A stretch of 64,000 nt of DNA, taken from assembly GCF_965198245.1 (NCBI RefSeq), contig NZ_OZ240249.1, positions 3,286,001 through 3,350,000 on the forward strand. The letters run 5' to 3'. Of the stretch, positions 41,718 through 49,650 are shown in pieces. Below the pieces are notes generated by a model. The model was given only the letters and a program-made list of their open reading frames with translations. It did no database searches and was not told the DNA's origin. This DNA is from Poriferisodalis sp965198245. GTDB lineage: Bacteria > Actinomycetota > Acidimicrobiia > Acidimicrobiales > Poriferisodalaceae. Positions within the stretch are counted from its first letter, which is position 1; each line of letters starts with the position of its first letter. The position numbers and the translations under genes are program-made.

Positions 41718-42506
41718 ATGAGCCAGCCACAAGTCATCATCGAAAACCTCAAGGCCTGCTGGGCGAGCTGCAAAGAGTTCTACGGTTCGCTCGACGGCGA
41801 CCAGTGGCAGGTGCAGTCGCACTGCCCGGACTGGACGGTCCACGGCGTGCTGGCCCACCAAGTCTCGGTGGAAGAGGCGCTGTCGGGCTGGCTGCCTGAA
41901 TCGATCGAGACGCCGCCACCGTTCGGCGACATAGCGGGGTACACCTCAGCCGCCATGGCCATGAGCGGGCCCGACCTGGCCGAATTGGCGACCGAGGTGT
42001 GGGACGGGCGGGCCGCGCAACTCGAGGCCCTCGACGACGAGGTCTTCGACCGCGGATCGATCACCCCCGTCGGTCCGGGGACCTATGGCCGCTTCATGGC
42101 GATCCGGGAGTTCGACCATTGGATGCATGAGCGTGACTGCCGCACCCCGCTGGGGATGCCGACCGACAATGGCGGCCCCGCCGCCGAGATGGCCCTGAAC
42201 GAGGTACATCTGTCAATCGGCTACATCGCCGGCAAGAGGGTGGGGCTTCCCGATGGTGCCTCCATGCGCTTCGACATCACCGGGGCCGTGGAGCGCGACA
42301 TCTATGTGCAAGTGGAGGGCCGGGCCCGCGAGGTCGACCATGTCGAGAACCCGACCGTCACGCTGCACTGCGACTCGATGGCGTTCATGGACCTCACCTG
42401 CGGTCGCATCGACCCCGAAGTGCCCATCGCTGCGGGCCTCGTGAGCTGGTCGGGGGATGCCGAGATCGGTGCCCACGCCGCCCGCAACCTGCGCTTCACC
42501 ATGTAG
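41718..42506 (+). CDS. MDMPI/DinB-fold protein (mycothiol-dependent maleylpyruvate isomerase-like)
   Basis: A 262-residue protein. The N-terminal DinB-like helical bundle has DWTVHGVLAHQVSVEEALSG and later REFDHWMHERDCRTP, placing His residues as metal ligands. A C-terminal SCP2-like domain follows (VQVEGRAREVDHVENPTVTL). The family includes mycothiol-dependent maleylpyruvate isomerase, but most members have no assigned reaction. Its place in the cluster suggests a step on the same substrate. Confidence 0.75.
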   Translation: MSQPQVIIENLKACWASCKEFYGSLDGDQWQVQSHCPDWTVHGVLAHQVSVEEALSGWLPESIETPPPFGDIAGYTSAAMAMSGPDLAELATEVWDGRAAQLEALDDEVFDRGSITPVGPGTYGRFMAIREFDHWMHERDCRTPLGMPTDNGGPAAEMALNEVHLSIGYIAGKRVGLPDGASMRFDITGAVERDIYVQVEGRAREVDHVENPTVTLHCDSMAFMDLTCGRIDPEVPIAAGLVSWSGDAEIGAHAARNLRFTM

Positions 42507-42593
42507 CAGCACTTGCCGCCGCCGCATCGTCCACGTCTCAACCGACAAACCCATTACGACAAGCCCCGAATCTCAACAAGCAAGGAGCACCCG

Positions 42594-43016
42594 ATGTCCG
42601 AGACTTCCCTGCCCGTCCGGCACCTGTTCACCATGGCGATCGACGCCGACCTGTCAAATGCGACCCGCATCAGAGGCGGGCCCGCCGGCAGCCGAATGAT
42701 CGCGTCAGTTGACAGCGGCACTGTCACCGGTGAACGCATCAACGGCACCATCTTGGGCCCCTCAGGCGACTGGCTGTACCGCTCGGCCGACGGCACGATG
42801 CACCTCGATGTGCGCATCTCGATCCGCACCGACGACGAGGTCGACATCCTGATGGAGTACAAGGGGAAGATCCTCGACGACGGCACTCCCCGGTCGGCGC
42901 CCACGTTCCAGACGTCGATGGAGGGCCCGTACGCCTGGCTCAACAAGATCCAAGCGGTCGGCATCGGCTCGATCGACGACGGCAAGCTCGCCTACGAGGT
43001 CTACGAACTGCTCTAG
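42594..43016 (+). CDS. DUF3237 family protein
   Basis: A 140-residue beta-barrel-type protein (LFTMAIDADLSNATRIRGGP, then SGTVTGERINGTILGPSGDW, then GTMHLDVRISIRTDDEVDIL). This is the DUF3237 pattern. No catalytic residue is known to me. AAGGAG lies 7 nt before ATG 42,594. It is last in the catabolic cluster that begins at 39,727. Confidence 0.8.
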   Translation: MSETSLPVRHLFTMAIDADLSNATRIRGGPAGSRMIASVDSGTVTGERINGTILGPSGDWLYRSADGTMHLDVRISIRTDDEVDILMEYKGKILDDGTPRSAPTFQTSMEGPYAWLNKIQAVGIGSIDDGKLAYEVYELL

Positions 43017-43051
43017 CCACCGGAGCTGGAAACGGCCCGCGGCAGCGTTGG

Positions 43052-44629
43052 TCAGGGCGCTGCGGGGCGCTTGCGGGGGTAGGCGAATCCCATGAGCGGG
43101 ATGCAGAGCGCTTGCAGGCCGCCAAGCAGCAGCCACAGCCAGTTGTAGAGGTGCACCTCGTGGGTGCCGCCCAGAACTGCGATGGACACAGCCACGCCGA
43201 TGCCGCCGACGCTGTACCGCAGCGATTGATGCACGCCGTTCGCAGTCGCGAGGGCGGCAGGCTTGATGTCCACGAGTGCCGCTGAGTTCAGGTGGCTGGC
43301 TAGCAGGCCCATGCCCAGGCCGAAGAACACGGTCGCGGGAAAGAACGCAAACCAAAAGCGCACGTTCTCGTCCAGGAAGAACAGCAGCCACAGATGGCCG
43401 AATGTGGCGATGAGCGACGCCAGGGCCATCATCCCCCGAAACCCGTGCTTGTCGGCCCAGCGACCGCCGAGCACCGCCATGACCGCCGAGATGATCGGGG
43501 CCGGGGTGAACGCCAGACCGACGGCCCACAGGCTGTAGTCCCAAACGCCCACCAGGTATTGGGGCCACAGAAACCAGCTCGTGAAGGCTCCGATCATCGC
43601 CAATGACACCGCCATGTTGGCCACGGCGAAGCTGCGAACCCGGAAGAGCCGCGGATCGAAGAGGGGCTCGTCGTGACCGGCGGAGCGCCACAGAAACAGC
43701 GGCAGCAGCACCGTGGCACCGATGAAGCACGCGAGCGTGCCGACCGTTCCCCATCCCCAGAAGCGGCCCTGCAGGGTTGCCAGCACGACGAGGAACACCG
43801 CAGCAGTCCCCATGGCGACTCCGAGCAAGTCCAGCGGTCGGCTGCGATCGGGCTTGGCTGTCTCGCTCAAGAACCAGATCGAACCCAGGAATGCGAGCGC
43901 CGCTATGGGAGCGATGGCCAGGTACACCCAACGCCAGTCGGCGATCTCGAGGATGCCGGCGGCCATGCCGGGAGCGATGCCCGACGCCGCCATGCCCGCG
44001 GAGGCCCAGACGCCGATGACGCTCGCTTGGCGCGCTGCGGGAAACTGCGGCAGGACCAGCGCAAGCGAAGAAGGCACGGTCAGCGCTCCGCACAGCCCCT
44101 GCACCGCCCGTGCTACGAGGAGCAGCTCGATGCCGGGCGCCAGGCCGGCGGCGATCGATGACACGAAGAGGCCGAGCACTCCGAGTCGGAACACCACCAG
44201 TCGGCCGTAGCGATCCGCGAGCCGACCGCCGATGATGATCGTGGAGGAGAACGCGAGCGCGTAGCCGCTCACGATCCAGCCCGTAACCGCCCCTGACACG
44301 CCGGGGAAGGCCCGAACGATGTCGGGAAATGCGACGTTCGTCACGGTGACGTTGACAGTTCCGAGCACGAACGCCAACGAGCCGGTGGCGAGCGCCAGAC
44401 GTGCTCGACTCGAGACGCGTTGGTCAGCATTGTCTTGTGGGTGTGGGCGTGGTGACGGTGTCGGCGTCGGCGTCGGGCGCACTGGCGCAATGCGCTCGAT
44501 GCGTGGCGGGAAGGCGTCGCCCGCGCTGCGTGCTCCGACGATCGGCGTCAGGCGCGGCGCGCCGTCAGCAAATCGAAGTCGGAAGGCCTGCGGTGCGGGG
44601 TTCGACGCTGAAGCGGTTTCCTCAGTCAT
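43052..44629 (-). CDS. MFS transporter, DHA2 (EmrB/QacA) family
   Basis: A 525-residue polytopic protein with about 14 hydrophobic segments. Motif A is GGRLADRYGRLVVFR, and NVTVTNVAFPDIVRAFPGVS in helix 1 is typical of the 14-helix drug-proton antiporters. The start at 44,629 overlaps the upstream dehydratase stop by 8 nt (ATGACTGA), so it is coupled to it. It may export an intermediate, or import the substrate, of the dehydratase. The N-terminal 75 residues are hydrophilic and Pro-rich. Confidence 0.88.
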   Translation of the reverse strand: MTEETASASNPAPQAFRLRFADGAPRLTPIVGARSAGDAFPPRIERIAPVRPTPTPTPSPRPHPQDNADQRVSSRARLALATGSLAFVLGTVNVTVTNVAFPDIVRAFPGVSGAVTGWIVSGYALAFSSTIIIGGRLADRYGRLVVFRLGVLGLFVSSIAAGLAPGIELLLVARAVQGLCGALTVPSSLALVLPQFPAARQASVIGVWASAGMAASGIAPGMAAGILEIADWRWVYLAIAPIAALAFLGSIWFLSETAKPDRSRPLDLLGVAMGTAAVFLVVLATLQGRFWGWGTVGTLACFIGATVLLPLFLWRSAGHDEPLFDPRLFRVRSFAVANMAVSLAMIGAFTSWFLWPQYLVGVWDYSLWAVGLAFTPAPIISAVMAVLGGRWADKHGFRGMMALASLIATFGHLWLLFFLDENVRFWFAFFPATVFFGLGMGLLASHLNSAALVDIKPAALATANGVHQSLRYSVGGIGVAVSIAVLGGTHEVHLYNWLWLLLGGLQALCIPLMGFAYPRKRPAAP

Positions 44630-45872
44630 CGCCCGCCGGGGGGCGGCGTTCGCGGAGGCCACTCAGCCGGGGAGGGTGCGCTGCGAGAGCCTCTTCGATG
44701 GGCTCGGTTCCCCAGCCGGGCGCATCGCCGAGCATGAGGTGGCTGTCGACGTAGTTCGGCGCGACGGTCACGATCTCGTCGTCCCACGGAATGCGGTCGA
44801 TGTCGGTTTCCATGATGATGATGTTGGGGGTAGCCGCCGCCCAGTGGGCGTTCATCATCGTTGCGAGATGCCCGTAGAAGTTGTGCGGGGCGACGCTGTG
44901 GCCCATGCCGTCGGCCATCGCGGCCATCTTGGAGGACTGCCAGAAGCCGTTCCAGATGCCGTCGATAATCGGCACGTCGAGCGACCCGGCAACCAGGTAC
45001 GGGTACAGCTCGCGCACGCCGAACAGCGACTCTCCACCGCTGATCGTGCATCCGGCCTTCGAGCGGATGTGCGCCATGGCGTCGGGATGGTCGGAGTCGA
45101 TCTCGATCCAGAACAGCCCAAAGTCGGCCAGCTCTCGCACGATGCGGGCGTAGCCCTCGGTGCGAGCGTTGAAGTTCAGGTCCAACAGCAGGTCCATGTC
45201 GTCGCCGGCGCCGTCCCGGAACGCCTGCAAAGTCGCCCGGATCTCGTTGATGAGCTGGCGCGACACGTTCAGCTCGGGCGCGAACGGCGTGCCGAAGCCC
45301 GGCAGCCAGCCGCGCAGCCCGTCCGGCGTCTGGCGGAAGATGTTCGTCTTGAGCGCCGTGAAGCCTCGCTCGGCAACCTCGGCGCCGAGCGCACGCACGC
45401 CGTCGAGGTCGGTGATGCGGTTGTCGTAGATGTGCGCGAGGTTGATGCGCCAGGTCCCGCAGTGCGACCAGTACACGCGGATGCGGTCGCGCACCTTGCC
45501 CCCCAACAGGTCGTAGCAGGGCACTCCCAGCGTGCGAGCCTTGGCATCGAGCAGCGCGTTCTCGATCGCGCCGAGCGCTTCGCCGATGACGCCGCTGGCC
45601 GCTTGGCGGGTACGAGCGAAGAGGTACTGGTAGGTGGGCTCGTGGTCGAAGACTGAGCGCCCGATCACGAGCGGCACCAGCGCTTCGATGGCGGTGGTGA
45701 GGCCGGGTGAGGAGAAGCCTTCGTCGTACTCGGCCCAGCCGACCACGCCGTCGGCGGTGGTGACCTTCAAGAAGTAGTAGTTCCGCCACGCCGCATCGCA
45801 CGACAGGGTCTCGATGCGTTCGACCACTGTTCCGCTGTCGGCGGAACCAATGCTCGATGCGGCATCAACCAT
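44622..45872 (-). CDS. Mandelate racemase/muconate lactonizing enzyme family dehydratase
   Basis: A 416-residue enolase-superfamily protein. The N-terminal cap has ETLSCDAAWRNYYFLKVTTA; the barrel shows FTALKTNIFRQ (Lys), LLLDLNFNARTEGY (Asp/Asn ligand), FWIEIDSDHPDAMA (Glu), TISGGESLFG and VAPHNFYGHLATMMNAHWAA (general acid/base His). Sugar-acid dehydratases such as galactonate dehydratase are the nearest recognisable type. AAGGAG precedes ATG 45,872. First gene of a two-gene unit with the MFS transporter. Confidence 0.87.
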   Translation of the reverse strand: MVDAASSIGSADSGTVVERIETLSCDAAWRNYYFLKVTTADGVVGWAEYDEGFSSPGLTTAIEALVPLVIGRSVFDHEPTYQYLFARTRQAASGVIGEALGAIENALLDAKARTLGVPCYDLLGGKVRDRIRVYWSHCGTWRINLAHIYDNRITDLDGVRALGAEVAERGFTALKTNIFRQTPDGLRGWLPGFGTPFAPELNVSRQLINEIRATLQAFRDGAGDDMDLLLDLNFNARTEGYARIVRELADFGLFWIEIDSDHPDAMAHIRSKAGCTISGGESLFGVRELYPYLVAGSLDVPIIDGIWNGFWQSSKMAAMADGMGHSVAPHNFYGHLATMMNAHWAAATPNIIIMETDIDRIPWDDEIVTVAPNYVDSHLMLGDAPGWGTEPIEEALAAHPPRLSGLRERRPPAGDD

Positions 45873-46030
45873 GGACTGCTCCTTGGGGTGCTCGGAGTTG
45901 AGGGCCTTCTGGCCCCGGGTGAGTCTTGCCTGCCCGCGGCGCGCTCGCCAGATTGCCGACGCATCAGCAGCTCATGTGACCCGGCTTCGCAAGGCCGAAT
46001 CGCCACCCTGAAGCCACTTTGGGCCGATGG

Positions 46031-46036
46031 TACGAT
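46031..46036 (+). promoter_or_regulatory. TACGAT -10 box of the TauD-like gene
   Basis: TACGAT lies 6 nt before ATG 46,043, so the transcript should begin at or next to the start codon. The divergent dehydratase start is 158 bp away, so this gap holds both promoters. Confidence 0.55.
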
Positions 46037-46042
46037 CCGTCC

Positions 46043-46966
46043 ATGACGGCTGTCACGCTGAACATCGAACCTGTCGATGCCACGTTCGGAGCGTGGATTC
46101 ACGACATTGAGCTGCGGACCATCAACGACGTCACCTTCGAGGCGCTGCACGAAGTCTGGTTGGAATACGCACTGCTGATCTTCTCTGGTCAGTTCCTGAC
46201 CAACGACGAGCAGGACGCATTCGCACTGCGTTTCGGGAACTTGGAATTCAATGCGGCACCAATCTCGAACGTCGGCAAGGACGGCCAAGTCCACTACGAG
46301 CCCGCCGACGAACTCGTGAAGTCGCTGAAGGGCAATTGGGGTTGGCATCACGACAGCACCTACATGCCGCTGCAGGCCAAGGGCGCCGTATTCACTGCCG
46401 AGCTAGTGCCCAAAGACGGCGCCGACACCGGCTGGGCCGACATGCGGGCCGCGTATGAGGTGCTGTCCGATGAAGATCGCGAGCTGGTGCACACGCTGGA
46501 GGCGCACCATTCGCTCTACTACAGCCAGGGCCGGGCAGGCTTGCTGCCGAACAAGAAGGATGACGGCACCTACGGCATGTACGGCTACCACGACATGGAC
46601 ATCTCGGTCCGGCCGATGGTGAAATACCACCCTGACACCGGCCGGCCCAATCTGCTGATCGGCCGCCACGCCCACGACATTGTCGGCATGGACCCAGAAG
46701 AGTCTGTGGCATTGCTGGACCGGCTCAACCGCGAGGCGTGCCAGCTGCCACGCATCTACCAGCACGCGTGGACCGAGGGCGAGGCCGTGATCTGGGACAA
46801 CCGCCGCCTCATGCATCAGGGCGTGCCGTTCGACATGTCCCAGCCGCGAAAGATGTGGCATTCCCGCATCGCCGGCGAAGTCGAGACCGAGCTGGCGCTC
46901 AACCACACACCGGAGTCAGCGGGCTTCAAGCACGGGCGCGACGCCATCCTGAACTCGGTCGGCTAG
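46043..46966 (+). CDS. TauD/TfdA-family 2-oxoglutarate dioxygenase
   Basis: A 307-residue non-haem iron oxygenase. Iron ligands are WGWHHDSTYMP (His-x-Asp) and NRRLMHQGVPFD (distal His); the 2-oxoglutarate Arg is in RKMWHSRIAGEVE. The family hydroxylates taurine, 2,4-D and other acids, releasing the side group. Lying between a sugar-acid-type dehydratase and an MhpD-type hydratase it may open a catabolic route. Leaderless start. Confidence 0.9.
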   Translation: MTAVTLNIEPVDATFGAWIHDIELRTINDVTFEALHEVWLEYALLIFSGQFLTNDEQDAFALRFGNLEFNAAPISNVGKDGQVHYEPADELVKSLKGNWGWHHDSTYMPLQAKGAVFTAELVPKDGADTGWADMRAAYEVLSDEDRELVHTLEAHHSLYYSQGRAGLLPNKKDDGTYGMYGYHDMDISVRPMVKYHPDTGRPNLLIGRHAHDIVGMDPEESVALLDRLNREACQLPRIYQHAWTEGEAVIWDNRRLMHQGVPFDMSQPRKMWHSRIAGEVETELALNHTPESAGFKHGRDAILNSVG

Positions 46967-47027
46967 CAGCCGGCGCAACACGCAGTCGTCTGCTGGCGGA
47001 TCCGGCACCTGCACCGAAAGGAACACC

Positions 47028-47315
47028 GTGGCTGCATACGTGATCACGCGGGTCAACGTCACCGATCCGGACCAGTACGAGAAATACAAGGCGCTGTCGC
47101 CGGCCGCTGTCGCCGAGAGCGGCGGGAAATTCATCGTGCGAGGTGGTGAGTCGGTGACCCTCGAGGGCCCCGAGGAGAACCGGCGTCTGGTCGTGTTGGA
47201 ATTCCCCGATATGGACTCGGCGAAGGAGTTCTACGACTCCGAGAAGTACCGCCACGCCCGCCACGTCCGGGCTGGTGCCGCCGAATTCCAGATGGTCGTC
47301 GTCGAAGGCGCGTAA
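47028..47315 (+). CDS. DUF1330 family protein
   Basis: A 95-residue ferredoxin-fold (dimeric alpha-beta barrel) protein: AAYVITRVNVTDPDQYEKYK, GGKFIVRGGESVTLEG and VVLEFPDMDSAKEFYDSEKY are characteristic. No enzyme activity is established for the family. GTG 47,028 follows AAAGGAA. Co-directional with the dioxygenase gene (61-bp gap). Confidence 0.9.
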   Translation: MAAYVITRVNVTDPDQYEKYKALSPAAVAESGGKFIVRGGESVTLEGPEENRRLVVLEFPDMDSAKEFYDSEKYRHARHVRAGAAEFQMVVVEGA

Positions 47316-47421
47316 CCCGCGCGCCGACAGCCGAATCTTCCCGTGCCTCGCGCATCCTCGCGTAGGTTTGCGGGCACGACCCGAGCAGGGGCTGAGCATC
47401 AGCCGCAGAGGAGAACTCGCG

Positions 47422-47808
47422 ATGGCACGCACGTCGATTGAGATCGAGAGCTTCCAGCACGCCAATCCGATTCCCGCTGCGACGCGTATCGGACCGCTCG
47501 TGGTGAGCAGCATCACGCCGCCGACCAACCCGGGCTCGCGTGACGTTCCCGACTCCCTCGAAGAGCAGATCGACAACCTGTTCACCCATGTCGGCCAGAT
47601 GCTCGAGGGCGCCGGTGCCACCTGGGACGACATGGCGAAGATGACGTTCTACGTCACCGACCCGACTGCGTCACGCCCGGCGCTGAACGGACCGTGGCTG
47701 GAGCGCTTCCCCGACCCGGACTCGCGGCCGTCCCGTTACAACATGAAGGTGGAAGGCAGCGGGCCCGCAAAGATCTCCTGCGATTTCGTGGCCTACGTCG
47801 AAGACTGA
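47422..47808 (+). CDS. RidA family protein
   Basis: A 128-residue YjgF/RidA-type protein (ESFQHANPIPAATRIGPLVV, then GATWDDMAKMTFYVTD, then RPSRYNMKVEGSGPAKI). RidA hydrolyses reactive enamine/imine intermediates. The conserved Arg is present in SRPSRYNM rather than the canonical RP.R.T form, so it may belong to one of the Rid1-7 subfamilies with another substrate. GAGGAGAA precedes ATG 47,422. Confidence 0.85.
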   Translation: MARTSIEIESFQHANPIPAATRIGPLVVSSITPPTNPGSRDVPDSLEEQIDNLFTHVGQMLEGAGATWDDMAKMTFYVTDPTASRPALNGPWLERFPDPDSRPSRYNMKVEGSGPAKISCDFVAYVED

Positions 47809-47853
47809 GCTGCGCCATCTACGTTTGCGGCGCACGGACGGACTCTCGTAGTG

Positions 47854-47883
47854 GTGTGCATACACACCTGTGTATATGCACAC
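47854..47883. terminator. Inverted repeat between convergent genes
   Basis: GTGTGCATACACA and TGTGTATATGCACAC form a stem with a 2-nt bulge and a 3-nt loop, in an AT-richer patch of the 123-bp gap between ridA and the convergent hydratase gene. It is probably a bidirectional terminator; an operator is possible. Confidence 0.5.
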
Positions 47884-47931
47884 CTGTAGATGTGAGCACA
47901 CTTCTATAGAGCTGACCCGAGTCGCTGGGGC

Positions 47932-48738
47932 TCAATCCTCGGGCAGTCCGACGCCGAAGCTGATCTGGCCGAGGGGGCCGAAGTCGGCGACGACGGCGTC
48001 GCCGGGGCGGATTGTGCGGGCACGGATGAACGAGCCGGACAGGATCGCGTGGCCGGCTGACATCGTGACGCCGAACTCGTCGAGCTTGCGGGCCAGCCAG
48101 GCCACCGAGTTGAGCGGATTGCCCATCACGGCCGCTGCGGTGCCGGACTCTTCCAGGTCGCCGTTCAGGTACAGGGCTCCGCCGATGTGCCGGATGTCGA
48201 TGTCGGTCAGCTTGGTGGGGCGGCCGCCCACGATGATGAAACCGCACGATGCTGCGTCGGCGATGCTGTCGGCCACGCCGGCTTGGGTGCTGCGCCGGTT
48301 GTAGCGCCGATCCACCACCTCGATGCCGGGCAAGATGAAATCGGTCGCCCGCATCACGTCGATGGCGTTGGTGTCCGGTCCGCCAAGGTCCGACTTCAGC
48401 ACGAAGACGATCTCGATCTCCACCAGCGGCACGTTGAGGATCGAGGCCGGCACGATGCAGCCCTCGTCGAGGAACCAGTTGTCGAACAGCGTGCCGTAGT
48501 CGGGCTCGGTGGCGCCCGAGGTCGAGCGCATGGCCTTCGAGGTCAGCCCCACCTTGTGGCCCTTGATGACTCTGCCGGCGGCAACCTTGGCGTCGGTCAC
48601 CATCTGCCCGATGGCATAGGCGTCCTCAATGGTGGCGCCTGCGTAGGTATCAGTGATCGGGTCGATCCACTCGCGGGTGTTCTCGGCATGCAGCAGTGCC
48701 GCGGCGGCCTCATGCCGCTGCTCGTCAGTCATCGCCAT
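47932..48738 (-). CDS. MhpD-type 2-keto-4-pentenoate hydratase
   Basis: A 268-residue protein of the fumarylacetoacetase-like fold. IKGHKVGLTSKAMR, LVEIEIVFVLKSDLGGPDTN with the Glu-x-Glu metal site, and ILPGIEVVDRRY match 2-oxopent-4-enoate hydratase and 4-oxalocrotonate decarboxylase. It would act in the lower part of aromatic meta-cleavage. The two activities cannot be separated by eye. GGGAGG lies ahead of ATG 48,738. Confidence 0.88.
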   Translation of the reverse strand: MAMTDEQRHEAAAALLHAENTREWIDPITDTYAGATIEDAYAIGQMVTDAKVAAGRVIKGHKVGLTSKAMRSTSGATEPDYGTLFDNWFLDEGCIVPASILNVPLVEIEIVFVLKSDLGGPDTNAIDVMRATDFILPGIEVVDRRYNRRSTQAGVADSIADAASCGFIIVGGRPTKLTDIDIRHIGGALYLNGDLEESGTAAAVMGNPLNSVAWLARKLDEFGVTMSAGHAILSGSFIRARTIRPGDAVVADFGPLGQISFGVGLPED

Positions 48739-48863
48739 GTCGCCCTCCCCATCTCTGGTTTCTCAGCGCGTCGAGTCGCCAGCCAGCAGAGAACGCTAGA
48801 GCCTCCGCTGTCCCGCCCATCCGCCGACGGCCGCCCCCGCCTTGGCTTGATGAAGTTCAAGCC

Positions 48864-49256
48864 CTACGGCTCGACCCGCTCGACGCTGCGCACGCGGTCA
48901 ATGCCGCGATCGAAAGAGGCGATTCTGCTGATGCCCGTCACCTCAGCAGAAGCCACGAGGTAGGCATCTGCGAAGGCCAGACGATATGTCTCGTAGATCT
49001 CGATCGCGCGAAACAACAGCGCGGGATCTTCTACACGAACAGCTCCTGTGGCCAACACACCTCGAGTCAATTCGGCCACGCGTGCCCGCGGCATGGCATA
49101 GAACGACTGGAGCACAAAGATCGTTTCAGCCAGAATCAAATCCGGCAGCAGCAGCGTCTCTCCAGATGCCAGCAGCCGTGCGGATGCGGCTGCGGACTCA
49201 GGCGGGCTCCCTGTGAGCTGACGGACGAGGACGTTGGTGTCGACGAACGCCGTCAC
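48864..49256 (-). CDS. vapC: PIN-domain ribonuclease toxin (VapC)
   Basis: A 130-residue PIN protein. Acidic metal ligands are visible in AFVDTNVLVRQL (Asp), LILAETIFVLQ (Glu) and LAFADAYLVASAE (Asp, Asp-like), the standard VapC quartet, with a final RIASFDRG. VapC toxins cut tRNA or rRNA at specific sites. GTG 49,256 overlaps the antitoxin stop by 4 nt (GTGA), so it is coupled to vapB. Confidence 0.88.
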   Translation of the reverse strand: MTAFVDTNVLVRQLTGSPPESAAASARLLASGETLLLPDLILAETIFVLQSFYAMPRARVAELTRGVLATGAVRVEDPALLFRAIEIYETYRLAFADAYLVASAEVTGISRIASFDRGIDRVRSVERVEP

Positions 49257-49516
49257 GACTCGTCGATGTCCATTGCCTCGCGGGCCCAAGCTTCATGGGT
49301 CTGCGCGAGCACTTCTTCCCACGGTGTGTCGCGTTTCTCCGGGGGCACCTCCACGCTTCCCGCGAGTTCAATGAGATCGGGGATGCGCTGCATGACCGCC
49401 CGTTCAGACTCGATCCTGAACAGCACGGCATCGCCGGGATTGATGCCCAGCGCGTCGCGGACTCTCTTGGGAATGGTCACCTGCCCCTTGGAAGTGACCC
49501 GCGCCATGACAGCCAT
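49253..49516 (-). CDS. vapB: AbrB/MazE-type antitoxin (VapB)
   Basis: An 87-residue protein with the swapped-hairpin AbrB motif at residues 5-45 (ARVTSKGQVTIPKRVRDALG, INPGDAVLFRIE). The C-terminal tail would wrap the PIN toxin. The unit is antitoxin first, toxin second. AAGGA lies before ATG 49,516; the next ATG at 49,507 is an alternative. A perfect inverted repeat just upstream is a likely self-binding site. Confidence 0.9.
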   Translation of the reverse strand: MAVMARVTSKGQVTIPKRVRDALGINPGDAVLFRIESERAVMQRIPDLIELAGSVEVPPEKRDTPWEEVLAQTHEAWAREAMDIDES

Positions 49517-49522
49517 GTCCAA

Positions 49523-49550
49523 TTCCTTACTCTGATCATTAAGTAAGGAA
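49523..49550. promoter_or_regulatory. Inverted repeat operator upstream of vapB
   Basis: TTCCTTACT (49,523-49,531) and AGTAAGGAA (49,542-49,550) are perfect inverted repeats separated by 10 bp, immediately upstream of vapB and overlapping its ribosome site. AbrB-type antitoxins autorepress through such palindromes. Confidence 0.6.
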
Positions 49551-49650
49551 ATCTTACCGGTCTCCAAGGTATGCGTATGCGACATGGAGCATGTCATAAC
49601 GCGCTGAGTCATTGACTTCCAATAAATTTCATACAGCGACGGAACTGGGG

